Assembly: GCA_902562425.1 (NCBI GenBank)
Contig: CACETF010000001.1
Span: 62,001-126,000, forward strand
Length of the DNA stretch: 64,000 nucleotides
Reading direction: 5' to 3'
DNA from: Porticoccaceae bacterium
GTDB lineage: Bacteria; Pseudomonadota; Gammaproteobacteria; Pseudomonadales; Porticoccaceae
In this document: positions 1 to 8,999 of the stretch, in pieces
Position numbering within the stretch: position 1 is the stretch's first letter
Layout: the number at the start of each line of letters is the position of its first letter
The notes under the pieces: generated by a model
The model's input: the letters and a program-made list of their open reading frames with translations, nothing else
Told to the model about the DNA's origin: nothing
Database searches by the model: none
Position numbers and translations under genes: made by a program

Positions 1-551
1 TCGGCACCATCGCTGATTTAATTCATTATCGTTTAGTGAACGAAAAGACTACTAACTGCATAAGAGAGCGGGTAGTTAGTACTCAATATGGCGAATTTCT
101 GTTAAAAACGTATTTAGACCAAGTGCGAAATGAAAAGCATTTCGCGTTTGTTATGGGGGATATCTCTGCTTCGCCGGAGCCGCTGGTGCGTGTTCACATA
201 AATCGTGGTGCAAGAGACATAATGTCTATTGAGGATGCTCGAGACTTTAAAGCTTGGTCATTTCAGCGAGCGATGAAGCAAATACAGCGTGAGGGTATAG
301 GAGTATTGGTTTTACTCTACTACCCGGAGACAGCGGAGGATATTGATTCAAACATCGACAGGTTACTCATGCCGGTGACGGACCGACATCAATCAGCAAC
401 AGATCGGGTTTACCTCCAAATTGGTACAGGGTCACAAATTTTAAATGATCTGGGAATTCATAAGATGCGGTTGATGAGTGCGCCATTCAAATTCACTGGA
501 ATCTCTGGATTTGATTTGGAGGTAACAGGTTATGTTGATTATTACGATTAG
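1..551 (+). CDS. ribBA: RibBA-type protein, C-terminal part (degenerate GTP cyclohydrolase II domain), 5' truncated by window
   Basis: The reading frame is open from the window edge (codons start at base 3), so this is the 3' end of a longer gene; the GTG at 36 is internal. The first residues, GTIADLIHYRL, match the linker into the second domain of RibBA proteins. The remaining ~170 residues have the outline of GTP cyclohydrolase II but lack the three zinc-binding cysteines and the catalytic block seen in the separate RibA at 3064. The N-terminal dihydroxybutanone-phosphate synthase domain, outside the window, is probably the only working half (a RibBX-like protein). It precedes ribH with an 11-nt gap, in one riboflavin operon. 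Confidence 0.85.
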   Translation, partial: GTIADLIHYRLVNEKTTNCIRERVVSTQYGEFLLKTYLDQVRNEKHFAFVMGDISASPEPLVRVHINRGARDIMSIEDARDFKAWSFQRAMKQIQREGIGVLVLLYYPETAEDIDSNIDRLLMPVTDRHQSATDRVYLQIGTGSQILNDLGIHKMRLMSAPFKFTGISGFDLEVTGYVDYYD

Positions 552-562
552 TAGGAGGTCAA

Positions 563-1045
563 ATGGGTTCAGCTCGACCGGAGGCGAGACGCTTCGACAT
601 TAAGACACTTCGGCTATCAGCAGTGGTAGCGAGGTGGAACTCCGACATTACGGAAGGACTTCTAAGTGGTGCTCTACAAACTTGTATTTCTCAAGGTTTG
701 GACAAGGATCAAGTAAGTATCTTTTATGTTCCGGGGGCGTTTGAGTTGGCTTTAGGAGTGCAGCAAGCGATCCGAGCCGGACAGTTTGATGGTGTTATTG
801 CGCTTGGTAGTGTGATTAGAGGGGATACTCCTCATTTTGATTATGTTTGTGCTGAAACCACGAGAGGTATAGGGCAGGTTGTTTTGGAGGAATCTGTACC
901 TGTAGGATTTGGTTTGTTAACGACTGATACTCATGACCAAGCCGTTATTCGGTCTATTGGAAATGACTCGAACAAAGGTGAAGAGGCTGCCCTTGCAGTG
1001 TTAGAGATGATCGATACGTTGCGACTTATTTGGAATCGCAGTTAG
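563..1045 (+). CDS. ribH: 6,7-dimethyl-8-ribityllumazine synthase
   Basis: Penultimate enzyme of riboflavin synthesis. It condenses 5-amino-6-ribitylamino-uracil with 3,4-dihydroxy-2-butanone 4-phosphate in the cytosol. The 160-aa length is normal for the family. The substrate-binding motifs VPGAFELA (about residues 56-63) and GSVIRGDTPHFDYV (about 85-98) are intact, including the His used as general acid/base. ATG 563 is preceded by a strong AGGAGG at 553-558. The stop codon abuts the nusB ATG, so the two are probably translationally coupled. Confidence 0.95.
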   Translation: MGSARPEARRFDIKTLRLSAVVARWNSDITEGLLSGALQTCISQGLDKDQVSIFYVPGAFELALGVQQAIRAGQFDGVIALGSVIRGDTPHFDYVCAETTRGIGQVVLEESVPVGFGLLTTDTHDQAVIRSIGNDSNKGEEAALAVLEMIDTLRLIWNRS

Positions 1046-1492
1046 ATGTCATTGCTTCGAAAGCGTCAGAAAGCAAGGCGGCTTTTGGTGCAGGCGCTTT
1101 ATTCTTGGGATCTTGCAGGAGACGATGTTTGTTCCATTGAGACCCACTTACGATCCGAAAATGACTTTGCTAAAGTAGACTCCGAACTATTTCATTCCAT
1201 CTTGTTGGGTGTCGTGGATAATGTGGCGAGAATTGATAGAGCATATGAGCCACACTTAGACCGAGATCAGCACCAACTTGATCCAATATCAAAAGCCATA
1301 TTAAGAATTTCGACCTTTGAATTGGTAAATCGGATTGATGTGCCTTTCAAAGTAGTGATTAACGAGGCAATCAATCTAGCAAAAACTTTTGGTCCTGCCG
1401 ATGCCTTTAAATTTATTAATGCAGTATTGGAGGGAGTTGCCGAGAACTTTAGAGCTTCAGAACTATTTCGGGGGTCTATTCGTGATGGGTGA
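1046..1492 (+). CDS. nusB: Transcription antitermination factor NusB
   Basis: Small all-helical RNA-binding protein of the rRNA antitermination complex (with NusE/S10 on boxA RNA). The 148 aa begin with the basic segment RKRQKARRLLVQALYSW typical of NusB and end with the conserved block VVINEAINLAKTFG..AFKFINAVL. ATG 1046 directly follows the ribH stop. The last 8 nt overlap the start of thiL. The order ribH-nusB-thiL-pgpA is common in gammaproteobacteria. Confidence 0.95.
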   Translation: MSLLRKRQKARRLLVQALYSWDLAGDDVCSIETHLRSENDFAKVDSELFHSILLGVVDNVARIDRAYEPHLDRDQHQLDPISKAILRISTFELVNRIDVPFKVVINEAINLAKTFGPADAFKFINAVLEGVAENFRASELFRGSIRDG

Positions 1493-2483
1493 TCATGGAC
1501 CAAACGCCTCGCGTCAAGGTGAGTTTGCAATTATCGAAAGACACTTTAAGGGCATGACAATGCAAACTGGGGTCTTGAGGGGAATTGGCGATGATGCCGC
1601 GGTTATCAAACCGGATTCAGGGCTTGATTTGGTGGTATCTACTGACAGTTTGCTGGTAGGCGTTCACTTTCCAGTTTTAACACAACCTAAGGATCTGGGG
1701 CGGAGAGCAATGTGCGTAAATCTCAGCGACATGGCTGCAATGGGTGCGAAACCGCGCTGGTTCACAGTTGCTCTGAGTGTCCCCAGAGATATAGCGGCAG
1801 AAAAGTGGTTTGCTGAGTTGAGTGACGGTATAAGCGATATCGCAAACCAAAATGACTGTGCTTTGGTGGGGGGCGATACCACATGTGGCCCTTTGGCCAT
1901 AACGATTACCGTCATTGGACAAGTGCCAACGGGGACAGCGCTGAGACGCGATACGGCAAAAGTTGGCGATCAGATATATGTAACTGGCACATTGGGAGAC
2001 GGAGCTGCGGCCTTAGACATGTTATCTCAAGGAAATACGAGTCCTTTCTGTGAGAGGCTTTTTGAGCATTTCTATGCTCCTCATGTATGCATTGAATCTG
2101 GCATGCAGCTCCGAGAAATAGCGAGTTCTTGTATAGATATTTCGGATGGTTTAGTAGCTGATTTGAACCGTGTATGTTCCTCCAGTCGGGTTGCTGCTGA
2201 GATTGATTGCAGCTTAATACCAATCCATGCCCATACTAAACGCAATTATCCTGATCACTCTTTGCGCTGGGCATTGTCCGGTGGTGATGACTATCAGCTT
2301 TGTTTCACAGTGCCGGAAAGAGCAAGAGAGAGTTTAAAAAAAATGATTTTTGAAGGCCGAATCGACGCAACTCGAATTGGATTGATAAACTCTGGCGACG
2401 GAGTAACCATCATTGACTCATCTGGAGCAAATACTTTTGCGCAAGAAATTGCGGATTACTCGGGGTATGATCATTTTGCTTAA
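1485..2483 (+). CDS. thiL: Thiamine-monophosphate kinase
   Basis: Phosphorylates thiamine monophosphate to thiamine pyrophosphate (PurM/AIR-synthase fold, ATP and Mg dependent). Seen: the N-terminal GEFAIIERHF, the metal/nucleotide motif GIGDDAAVI, the STDSLLVGVHF block, NLSDMAAMGAKP, and the C-terminal ALSGGDDYQL loop. A longer open frame runs back to 1389 inside nusB, but family proteins begin at the GEF block, so ATG 1485 (8-nt overlap with nusB) is chosen, giving 332 aa. The 3' end overlaps pgpA by 17 nt. Confidence 0.93.
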   Translation: MGDHGPNASRQGEFAIIERHFKGMTMQTGVLRGIGDDAAVIKPDSGLDLVVSTDSLLVGVHFPVLTQPKDLGRRAMCVNLSDMAAMGAKPRWFTVALSVPRDIAAEKWFAELSDGISDIANQNDCALVGGDTTCGPLAITITVIGQVPTGTALRRDTAKVGDQIYVTGTLGDGAAALDMLSQGNTSPFCERLFEHFYAPHVCIESGMQLREIASSCIDISDGLVADLNRVCSSSRVAAEIDCSLIPIHAHTKRNYPDHSLRWALSGGDDYQLCFTVPERARESLKKMIFEGRIDATRIGLINSGDGVTIIDSSGANTFAQEIADYSGYDHFA

Positions 2484-2958
2484 CCCGACAATTTCCGACA
2501 TATGGTTATCTCCAAGATTGTTATTAGCATTTGGTTTCGGTAGCGGTTGCTCTTCGGTGGCGCCAGGCACGATTGGAACGATGGCTGCGATACCGTTCTG
2601 GTATCTAGCCAGCGATTTTTCTATTTCAAGTTATATTGTTTTGGTTTATGTGGCTTTTGCAATGGGTTGTTTTGTGTGTAGTTACGCAGAAAAAAAAGTC
2701 AATGAACCTGACCACAAAGGCATTGTTTGGGATGAATTCGTTGGCTTCTGGATCACGATGTCAACAGCACCGGTAAGTTGGAAAGGCCTGGCTGTAGGCT
2801 TTTTTCTTTTCCGGATAATAGATATAGTGAAGCCATGGCCGGTTAGTTGGATAGACAGAAATATCCATGGTGGGATTGGGATCATGCTTGATGATGTTGT
2901 GGCTGGTATTTTTGCAGCGTCGATTATTTGGGTTTTGAGAGCGATACATTTTTTGTAG
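2467..2958 (+). CDS. pgpA: Phosphatidylglycerophosphatase A
   Basis: Inner-membrane phosphatase that converts phosphatidylglycerol phosphate to phosphatidylglycerol. Seen: the glycine-rich block GFGSGCSSVAPGTIGT near the N-terminus, KGIVWDEFVGFW and a C-terminal DDVVAGIFA motif, with hydrophobic segments between. ATG 2467 gives 163 aa, the usual family length, and overlaps thiL by 17 nt. The frame extends upstream to 2413 but that would be an atypical leader. It is the last gene of the ribBA-ribH-nusB-thiL-pgpA unit; about 105 nt separate it from ribA. Confidence 0.92.
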   Translation: MIILLNPTISDIWLSPRLLLAFGFGSGCSSVAPGTIGTMAAIPFWYLASDFSISSYIVLVYVAFAMGCFVCSYAEKKVNEPDHKGIVWDEFVGFWITMSTAPVSWKGLAVGFFLFRIIDIVKPWPVSWIDRNIHGGIGIMLDDVVAGIFAASIIWVLRAIHFL

Positions 2959-3063
2959 GAAAAATTAGGTGATGAATTGTGATTTGCTTTTTAAAGATTT
3001 GGTTAATCCGATCCTAAACTTAGAATAAAATTTAGCTGAGTTTAGGTTTTTAGGAGTGGTTTT

Positions 3064-3666
3064 GTGGTTCTGCGTTTTATCGAGTCATCTAAATTGCCAA
3101 CTCGGTGGGGCGATTTCGATATCCATGGGTTTGAAGACCCATTTAAAGGAAAAGAGCATATCGCCATTAGCATGGGAGATGTTTACCTCGATTCTCCGCT
3201 TTTGGTGAGAATTCATTCGGAATGCTTGACGGGTGACGCCCTAGGAAGTTTGCGTTGTGATTGTGGCGAGCAACTTCATAGTGCCATGCGCCGTATCGCG
3301 GAGCTTGGTCGAGGAGCTATTTTGTACCTTCGGCAAGAAGGGCGTGGTATCGGACTGGTGAACAAAATCAAAGCTTACCAGTTGCAAGATCTTGGGGCTG
3401 ACACCGTGGAGGCAAATGAACGTCTTGGATTCGGTGCGGATATGCGAGATTACTCGGTGTGTTTGCCGATGTTGAAACATCTCGGAGTAAATCGGGTTCA
3501 TCTGATGACTAACAACCCGAGGAAGGTGGAGGCCCTCTCAGCGCTTGGCATAGACGTAGTCAAAAGAGTCTCACTTAAAACTAACAGTAACCCTCATAAC
3601 AGTTCTTATCTCGCGACGAAGGCAGGGAAACTTGGCCATATTCTTGATGACTATGACGAGATTTAA
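3064..3666 (+). CDS. ribA: GTP cyclohydrolase II
   Basis: First enzyme of the riboflavin pathway (GTP to 2,5-diamino-6-ribosylamino-pyrimidinone 5'-phosphate). It has every functional element missing from the RibBA C-terminus at 1-551: the zinc ligands in [18 protein letters not shown] (about residues 51-68) and the catalytic QEGRGIGL block. The GTG start at 3064 has AGGAG at 3052-3056. At 200 aa it matches E. coli RibA in length. It overlaps hisF by about 14 nt and has its own upstream gap, so it may have its own promoter. Confidence 0.95.
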   Translation: MVLRFIESSKLPTRWGDFDIHGFEDPFKGKEHIAISMGDVYLDSPLLVRIHSECLTGDALGSLRCDCGEQLHSAMRRIAELGRGAILYLRQEGRGIGLVNKIKAYQLQDLGADTVEANERLGFGADMRDYSVCLPMLKHLGVNRVHLMTNNPRKVEALSALGIDVVKRVSLKTNSNPHNSSYLATKAGKLGHILDDYDEI

Positions 3667-4456
3667 TGTGTGTGCACAAAAAAGATCTAAATTAGCAAAA
3701 CGCATCATTCCTTGCCTGGATGTTGATAAGGGCAGAGTTGTAAAGGGGATTCAGTTTGTCGATATAAGAGATGCTGGGGATCCAGTAGAGGTCGCAAGAC
3801 GATACAACGATGAGGGTGCTGACGAGATAGCGTTTCTTGATATAACAGCGAGCCATGAGGCGCGAGATATAACGTTGCATACGGTAGAGCGTATAGCAAG
3901 TGAGGTTTTTATTCCACTTACTGTTGGTGGTGGGGTTCGCAGTATAGTTGACATTCGAAATTTATTGAACGCAGGCGCCGATAAAGTAGCTATTAATTCA
4001 GCCGCGATCAATGATGCGGAATTCGTTCGAAGCGCTGCCAAACGTTTTGGTTCGCAATGTATTGTGGTAGCAGTTGATGCCAAACGATCTGTAAATCCCC
4101 ACGGAAATAGGTGGGAAATTTTCACCCATGGGGGAAGAAAAGCCACTGCAATAGATGCTGTGGATTGGGCTATAAAAATGAGCGATTATGGTGCTGGCGA
4201 GTTGTTGCTCACCAGCATGGATCGGGACGGAACAAGAAATGGATTTGACCTTGAATTACTTGCCCACGTTACGAGCTCCGTTTCAGTTCCCGTTATTGCG
4301 TCCGGCGGGGTTGGAACATTAGATCACTTGGTAGAGGGAATTGTGAACGGCGGCGCGGATGCAGTCCTTGCTGCAAGTATCTTTCATTTTTCGGAATACT
4401 CGATAAACGAGGCAAAACGTTTTATGCGCGATAACGGTGTCGAAGTGCGGCTTTAG
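3653..4456 (+). CDS. hisF: Imidazole glycerol phosphate synthase cyclase subunit
   Basis: TIM-barrel cyclase of histidine synthesis that works with the glutaminase HisH. Both catalytic aspartates are visible: in IIPCLDV near the N-terminus and in VVAVDAKR mid-protein. The phosphate-binding loops GGGVRS and ASGGVG are intact. The start is uncertain: ATG 3653 (inside the ribA end) or GTG 3668; the canonical protein begins just before [11 protein letters not shown]. It stands apart from any hisBHA cluster here, and its last codons overlap the stop of the convergent anti-sigma gene. Confidence 0.92.
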   Translation: MTRFNVCAQKRSKLAKRIIPCLDVDKGRVVKGIQFVDIRDAGDPVEVARRYNDEGADEIAFLDITASHEARDITLHTVERIASEVFIPLTVGGGVRSIVDIRNLLNAGADKVAINSAAINDAEFVRSAAKRFGSQCIVVAVDAKRSVNPHGNRWEIFTHGGRKATAIDAVDWAIKMSDYGAGELLLTSMDRDGTRNGFDLELLAHVTSSVSVPVIASGGVGTLDHLVEGIVNGGADAVLAASIFHFSEYSINEAKRFMRDNGVEVRL

Positions 4457-5148
4457 TTTGGCCTAATTCGTAACCAGCCGTTAAGCATCGACCCGAAGAA
4501 GCTTTGTAGTTTTATCGGTGCAGATTGAGCAGACAAACAAATGCACTCTCCATTTTGAGCCCCCATTGGCTGGTGAGTGTCACCTGGTTGACGTAAGATA
4601 AAATCGCCCTCTTTATAAACTGACTTCTCGTCAGAAAAGCTTCCTTTTAATACTACAGTGTACTCCAGGCCCCTGTGGTCATGCTTTGGGGTCTTGCCGC
4701 CGGCACATATTCGGTGCAAAGCGACCTCGAACTTATTCTGTCCGGTTTTAAGCCCAGCCACGTCGACTGACTTAGAAAGTCTGCGCCAGTTTAGTTTTTC
4801 ATAAGTCGCTGCTATAAGCTTGTTTACAAGTGGTGGAAACTGCCCTTTTGGGGATGTTGTTTGAGCGGGTTCGTCGACGCCGGCTGCATCGATCTTAGCC
4901 ATTACTGACTCGAGGAGTGTCTCTTGATTTTCGAGGCCAGAGGATTGGCTCGCCCTATGTGAAACCGCCTCACAGTTTTTCTCCATGAAGTGTGAGCCAA
5001 TTTGTTCTAGCCTATGTAACGTACCTCTGCAGTGTGGGCAAAAATGTAAATGGGCGGATACACAAATCGACTCTGCGGTTTCGAGAGACCCGGCTGCGAA
5101 TTCAACTAGCATGTCTGCACTAGGGCAGTGTGAAGGCTTGTTATTCAT
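4453..5148 (-). CDS. ChrR-type zinc anti-sigma factor with C-terminal cupin domain
   Basis: Negative regulator of the ECF sigma factor encoded just upstream. The N-terminal zinc anti-sigma domain has the H-x3-C-x2-C motif in HLHFCPHC. The C-terminal half is a cupin (CLD) domain containing [22 protein letters not shown] and PGDTHQP, with metal-binding histidines and a glutamate. ChrR proteins release their sigma factor on singlet oxygen or related stress; that role is known for the family and inferred here. ATG 5148 (231 aa) overlaps the end of the sigma gene by 8 nt, indicating coupling. A longer frame to 5205 would run into the sigma gene. Confidence 0.88.
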   Translation of the reverse strand: MNNKPSHCPSADMLVEFAAGSLETAESICVSAHLHFCPHCRGTLHRLEQIGSHFMEKNCEAVSHRASQSSGLENQETLLESVMAKIDAAGVDEPAQTTSPKGQFPPLVNKLIAATYEKLNWRRLSKSVDVAGLKTGQNKFEVALHRICAGGKTPKHDHRGLEYTVVLKGSFSDEKSVYKEGDFILRQPGDTHQPMGAQNGECICLSAQSAPIKLQSFFGSMLNGWLRIRPN

Positions 5149-5803
5149 TATGATCGTTCTCTTGATACTCTGATGGCACCAGTATTTGCATTTTTTGAAG
5201 TGCAAGCCGAACCCTAGACTTCACTGTCCCCAAAGGAAGCCCCAACTCTGCAGACGTTTCTGCATGCGACTTCCCTTCAAGATATACCTTCCGTAGAATC
5301 TCATTCTGCTCTTTTGGTAATTTCGACAACGATTGCTGTAACTTTCCCTCGCTCCTCTTTTGTTGAAATAATGAAGCTGGTGTCTCTTCGTCAGGTTCGT
5401 GCCAATAATCCTCATTTTCAAGTGGCAAATGCTGTGTGTTACTTTTTCTGCGAAGCATATCGATCCTGCAGTTTCGAGCCACCGTGTAAATCCAAGTCGT
5501 TGCTGATGCCTTTTCTGGGTTGAAGCCCGATGCTTTCTGCCAAACTTTTATCATAACCTCTTGAACTAGATCTTCATTTAGGCCCGGAAACCACCCTTCA
5601 TGCTTACTAGACTGCGCGAAACTTTTAATCAAGGGTGCGTAGTGCTTGAAAAGCTTGGCAAACGACTCTTTGCTCCGGTTAACCCCTACGTCAATAAGAA
5701 GCTGACTCCACTGATCGGAGCGCCTTGTTGAGGAGACAACTTCAGAAACCGCTTCGCTCATTTGAGTGGACAATTTCACCTGTTTTAATGGGAAGTTCAT
5801 CAT
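5141..5803 (-). CDS. ECF RNA polymerase sigma factor (RpoE/ECF11-like, ChrR partner)
   Basis: Has region 2 (AEDLVQEV-like LNEDLVQEVMIKVWQKA, then TTWIYTVARNCRIDMLRR) and region 4 (LPKEQNEILRKVYLEGKSHAETSAELGLPLGTVKSRVRLAL), in the normal order for an ECF sigma factor. Pairing with a ChrR-type anti-sigma factor points to the singlet-oxygen/photo-oxidative stress branch rather than a FecI type. The start is uncertain: ATGs at 5803, 5800 and 5761 and a TTG at 5842 are in frame and none has a strong ribosome site. No photolyase or cfa gene, the usual regulon members, lies in the window. Confidence 0.88.
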   Translation of the reverse strand: MMNFPLKQVKLSTQMSEAVSEVVSSTRRSDQWSQLLIDVGVNRSKESFAKLFKHYAPLIKSFAQSSKHEGWFPGLNEDLVQEVMIKVWQKASGFNPEKASATTWIYTVARNCRIDMLRRKSNTQHLPLENEDYWHEPDEETPASLFQQKRSEGKLQQSLSKLPKEQNEILRKVYLEGKSHAETSAELGLPLGTVKSRVRLALQKMQILVPSEYQENDHNE

Positions 5804-5944
5804 ACTGCATTTAATATAGTAAATTAACGCTTTTACGGACAAGTTTCATGTGTGGATTAATTTCATTAATTGAATATGTGTTGCTTAAGAATAGTGCGAA
5901 TGTTCTTTTGACAACTTAAAAACATGTATTTTCATAAAGTGTAT

Positions 5945-5963
5945 GATAATAATAATTGTTATC
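5945..5963. promoter_or_regulatory. Putative Fur box
   Basis: The 19 bp GATAATAATAATTGTTATC match the classic Fur consensus GATAATGATAATCATTATC at 16 of 19 positions and form an inverted repeat. The site lies about 155 nt upstream of the FecA-like receptor start and also upstream of the divergent sigma gene. Iron repression of the receptor is the simplest reading; effects on the sigma operon are possible but unproven. Confidence 0.7.
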
Positions 5964-6116
5964 ATTTGCATTTTTACTTAAAATCGACTATCCTTACATC
6001 TCTAAAAAATTATATTCTCTAATCGAATTTGTATTGTAATAAATTGAACCTGCTTTTTTTGAGTATATTTGTTTAATAAATGTGTTATTGAACGTTTTTT
6101 TTACCGGAGAATAGAA

Positions 6117-8291
6117 ATGAGTGCTGCCAAAATTTTTTCATACATTTCAGTTTTGTGCATATTTGTAATTGATGTATCTGCAAATGAATTTGCCGATATT
6201 GATTCGGTGACAATTATTGGCTCAAAAAATGATCTCAAAGATATAGCGGGTTCAGGTGCGTTCATCTCTAATGAATCTTTAGAACAAGCTATGGATACTG
6301 ACGTTGCAAAAATATTATCTGCAGTGCCTGGCATGTATATGAGAACCGAAGAGGGTTACGGTTTACGACCAAATATTTCAATTAGGGGAACTGCAATTGA
6401 AAGATCAGGGAAAGTAACAATTATGGAAGATGGTATTCTCGTTGCCCCCTCACCTTACACCTCATCTGCTGCGTATTATTTCCCTACAATGGGTAGAATT
6501 CATGCTGTAGAAGTTTTAAAAGGACCTGCTGCAGTATCACAGGGTCCGCAAACTATAGGGGGAGCGATCAACTTACTAAGTACTCCGATTCCAAAAATTA
6601 CCTCGTTTACGCTAAATCAAGAGTTTGGTGAAAACGGAATGTTGAGAACGCATGCATACTATGGCGGAATTTCAGGGAACTTTGGTGGGCTCATTGAAAT
6701 CCATGATCATGCAAGTGATGGGTTTGATTCAATTGCAAATGTTGGCGGTGATACAGGTTTTGATAAGTCTGACGTTGTTATCAAGGCTAGATATGCAACT
6801 GACAATCATTCTTTAATGCTCAAAATGGTCGATCTTGATGAAACCTCAAAGCAATCATATGTGGGTCTAACTCAAGAAAGTTTTAGGGAAAACCCAAGAA
6901 TGAGGTACGGTGCTACTGCATACGATAAAATGATGAACGATGGGGAGCAAGCCTCGTTAACATATGCTGGTAATTTCGACCCTTTTAACATTGTGGTTAC
7001 CGCATGGCGGAATGACTATCATAGAGATTGGTTTAAAGTTAGCGATTTTAACAATGATTCGGAGCATGGTGAGAGAGACGATATTAACGAATTAATTAGT
7101 GACGCTAACAACGGTAGTGCCAATGCTCAAGCAATTTTAGACGGTGAAATGCCCGTTGAAATTGAGTACAAGCATAACAATAGATTTTACACTAATGAAG
7201 GTTACCAATTTACTCTATCCACACAACTAGGTATTCACTCCCTTACTTTCGGTTACAGAGACATGGAGGATTCCGAAAGTAGAGTCCAAGCGTATGAATA
7301 TGCCGATCAAGCGGCTGATGGATCATTGTCTGCTCTTTACGGATATGTTGGATTAAGTGGAAGTGATAATAGATTAAGAGAGTCCTCAGCGACTTCATAT
7401 TATCTACAGGACACTATTGACTTCGGTAAGTTAGATGTCACTGTGGGTTTTAGATCAGAAGACTATGATCAACGGCATAGAAGATGGGGTGAACCTGCGG
7501 GACCAAATCTCACTCCTGTCAGAATTACAAGCGTTAGAGATACCTTCGCAACGAATGATCATACAACATCAAGCTTTGGAGCCACTTATGAGCTCAATAA
7601 AAACGTTGTCTTAGTAGCTGGATTCCACGAAGGTATGACTCCAATGTTCGGCGCAGAGCCTGAAAAAGCGGACAACATTGAATTAGGTGTGAGATATGTC
7701 AATGGTGCGACAAATTTGGAAGCTTTCTACTTTTCAAGTGAGTACTCTAATTTGTCTGCGGAATGCACCCTTGTAAGCGGTGCAGCGTGTGACGCAGACG
7801 AATCTGCTATTTTTAGCGGAGGAGCAGCTGATGTGGACGGCCTTGAGCTAAGTGCTTCATGGATCATAGATAGAGATGGTATCACTTATCCTATAGCATT
7901 AACTTTTACATCAACCAATTCAGAGTTCCAGAACAGTTCGGATAGTGACTATTTCGGAACCGTAGCTGCAGGCGATGAATTACCTTATATACCGGATACT
8001 TCAATGACTTTGGTTGCTGGTTTCGTTGCCGATAATGGGTTAAGTGGAAACGTGAGAATAATAGATGTAGGTTCCTCTTGCTCACTTGCAGCATGTGGAG
8101 CTTACAATGTCATAGAACCCCACACCATTATTGATCTTAATTTAAGAAAGAAAGTGAGTGATTCTTTGGATGTTTTCATGATTGTTGAAAACATTACTGA
8201 TGACGAGAACATTATCTCCAGAGCTCCATCAGAGGGCGCAAGATCTCAAAAACCAAGGACGATGAAAGTTGGACTCTCATATCAGTTTTAG
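6117..8291 (+). CDS. TonB-dependent receptor, FecA-like (probable ferric-siderophore or ferric-citrate uptake)
   Basis: Outer-membrane beta-barrel receptor, 724 aa from ATG 6117, which has GGAG at 6105-6108; an in-frame start at 6069 would put 16 residues before the signal peptide. Signal sequence MSAAKIFSYISVLCIFVIDVSA, then the plug domain. The plug block EEGYGLRPNISIRGT..KVTIMEDG..APSPYTSSAAYYFPT closely follows the FecA subfamily. The protein ends in aromatic SYQF, typical of barrel insertion. The Fur box upstream supports iron transport. The ligand cannot be named from sequence. Confidence 0.85.
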   Translation: MSAAKIFSYISVLCIFVIDVSANEFADIDSVTIIGSKNDLKDIAGSGAFISNESLEQAMDTDVAKILSAVPGMYMRTEEGYGLRPNISIRGTAIERSGKVTIMEDGILVAPSPYTSSAAYYFPTMGRIHAVEVLKGPAAVSQGPQTIGGAINLLSTPIPKITSFTLNQEFGENGMLRTHAYYGGISGNFGGLIEIHDHASDGFDSIANVGGDTGFDKSDVVIKARYATDNHSLMLKMVDLDETSKQSYVGLTQESFRENPRMRYGATAYDKMMNDGEQASLTYAGNFDPFNIVVTAWRNDYHRDWFKVSDFNNDSEHGERDDINELISDANNGSANAQAILDGEMPVEIEYKHNNRFYTNEGYQFTLSTQLGIHSLTFGYRDMEDSESRVQAYEYADQAADGSLSALYGYVGLSGSDNRLRESSATSYYLQDTIDFGKLDVTVGFRSEDYDQRHRRWGEPAGPNLTPVRITSVRDTFATNDHTTSSFGATYELNKNVVLVAGFHEGMTPMFGAEPEKADNIELGVRYVNGATNLEAFYFSSEYSNLSAECTLVSGAACDADESAIFSGGAADVDGLELSASWIIDRDGITYPIALTFTSTNSEFQNSSDSDYFGTVAAGDELPYIPDTSMTLVAGFVADNGLSGNVRIIDVGSSCSLAACGAYNVIEPHTIIDLNLRKKVSDSLDVFMIVENITDDENIISRAPSEGARSQKPRTMKVGLSYQF

Positions 8292-8999
8292 ACACAGTAG
8301 TGTTAAATCAGCAACCGAATCTCACACATGTTTTATTTTGCTTTTAGCTTTGAGGTTTATTACTTGGATTCAAAAACCACAAATAGTGATGACCATTAAG
8401 TTTGTTTTAGCCGCGAGAGCATTTACCTTGTAATTACAAAACTGCGTAACTAGTAAGCGGAGAGGTGTTATTAATCCATGTAAGTGGGTCCTTCGCTTTC
8501 TTGAAGGTGTCTATTTGTATAATTTATCCGAATCTTTTTCATAGTTTCGATTCAGTGTAAATTAGACTCTATGTTAAAATGTAAAACGGCGCTACTGAGA
8601 AGTTTTTATATCCAAATTTTAGCTTGTGCGTTTGAAAGATTTCTTTGATATCGCAGGACCAAGATGAGAGTGTAAGGTTGCGGATCATTGATACGCAGTC
8701 CAAGAAGATGCTTTCCTTACTGGCGGGTTTTGTTTGAAAATATAAGTTTGGATGTTTTAGGAAATTACTCTGAGGTCAGTATTTGTTGAAGATTTAGGTA
8801 ACAGGAACCTTTTGAGGATACACAACCATCAAACAATTTTTGAGATTACACTTTAGTCAAAAAAACAATTGAAGGCTAGGTATAAAAGTTTTTTGTTACA
8901 GTCTCTTGAAATGACGTCTCTCAATCCCTTGCATCCCTTTAGCACCCGATCTAAGCTACGCACACTCTAAACACAATAAAATAAGAAGGGTCTATTACG
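8292..8999. other. 708-bp intergenic stretch, no gene seen
   Basis: No convincing frame, RNA gene or strong terminator was found between the FecA-like receptor and the MFS permease. A 30-codon open stretch near 8650-8738 (+) reads like protein (ending in RLRIIDTQSKKMLSLLAGFV) but has no start or ribosome site, so it may be a relic. Confidence 0.4.

Noticed and set aside
1389-1484. N-terminal extension of ThiL
   Set aside because: Falls inside nusB; family proteins start at the GEF block, matched by ATG 1485.
5141-8291. FecI/FecR-type control of the TonB receptor by the neighbouring sigma factor
   Set aside because: The anti-sigma protein is a soluble ChrR type with a cupin domain, not a FecR, and the receptor lacks an evident N-terminal signalling domain.
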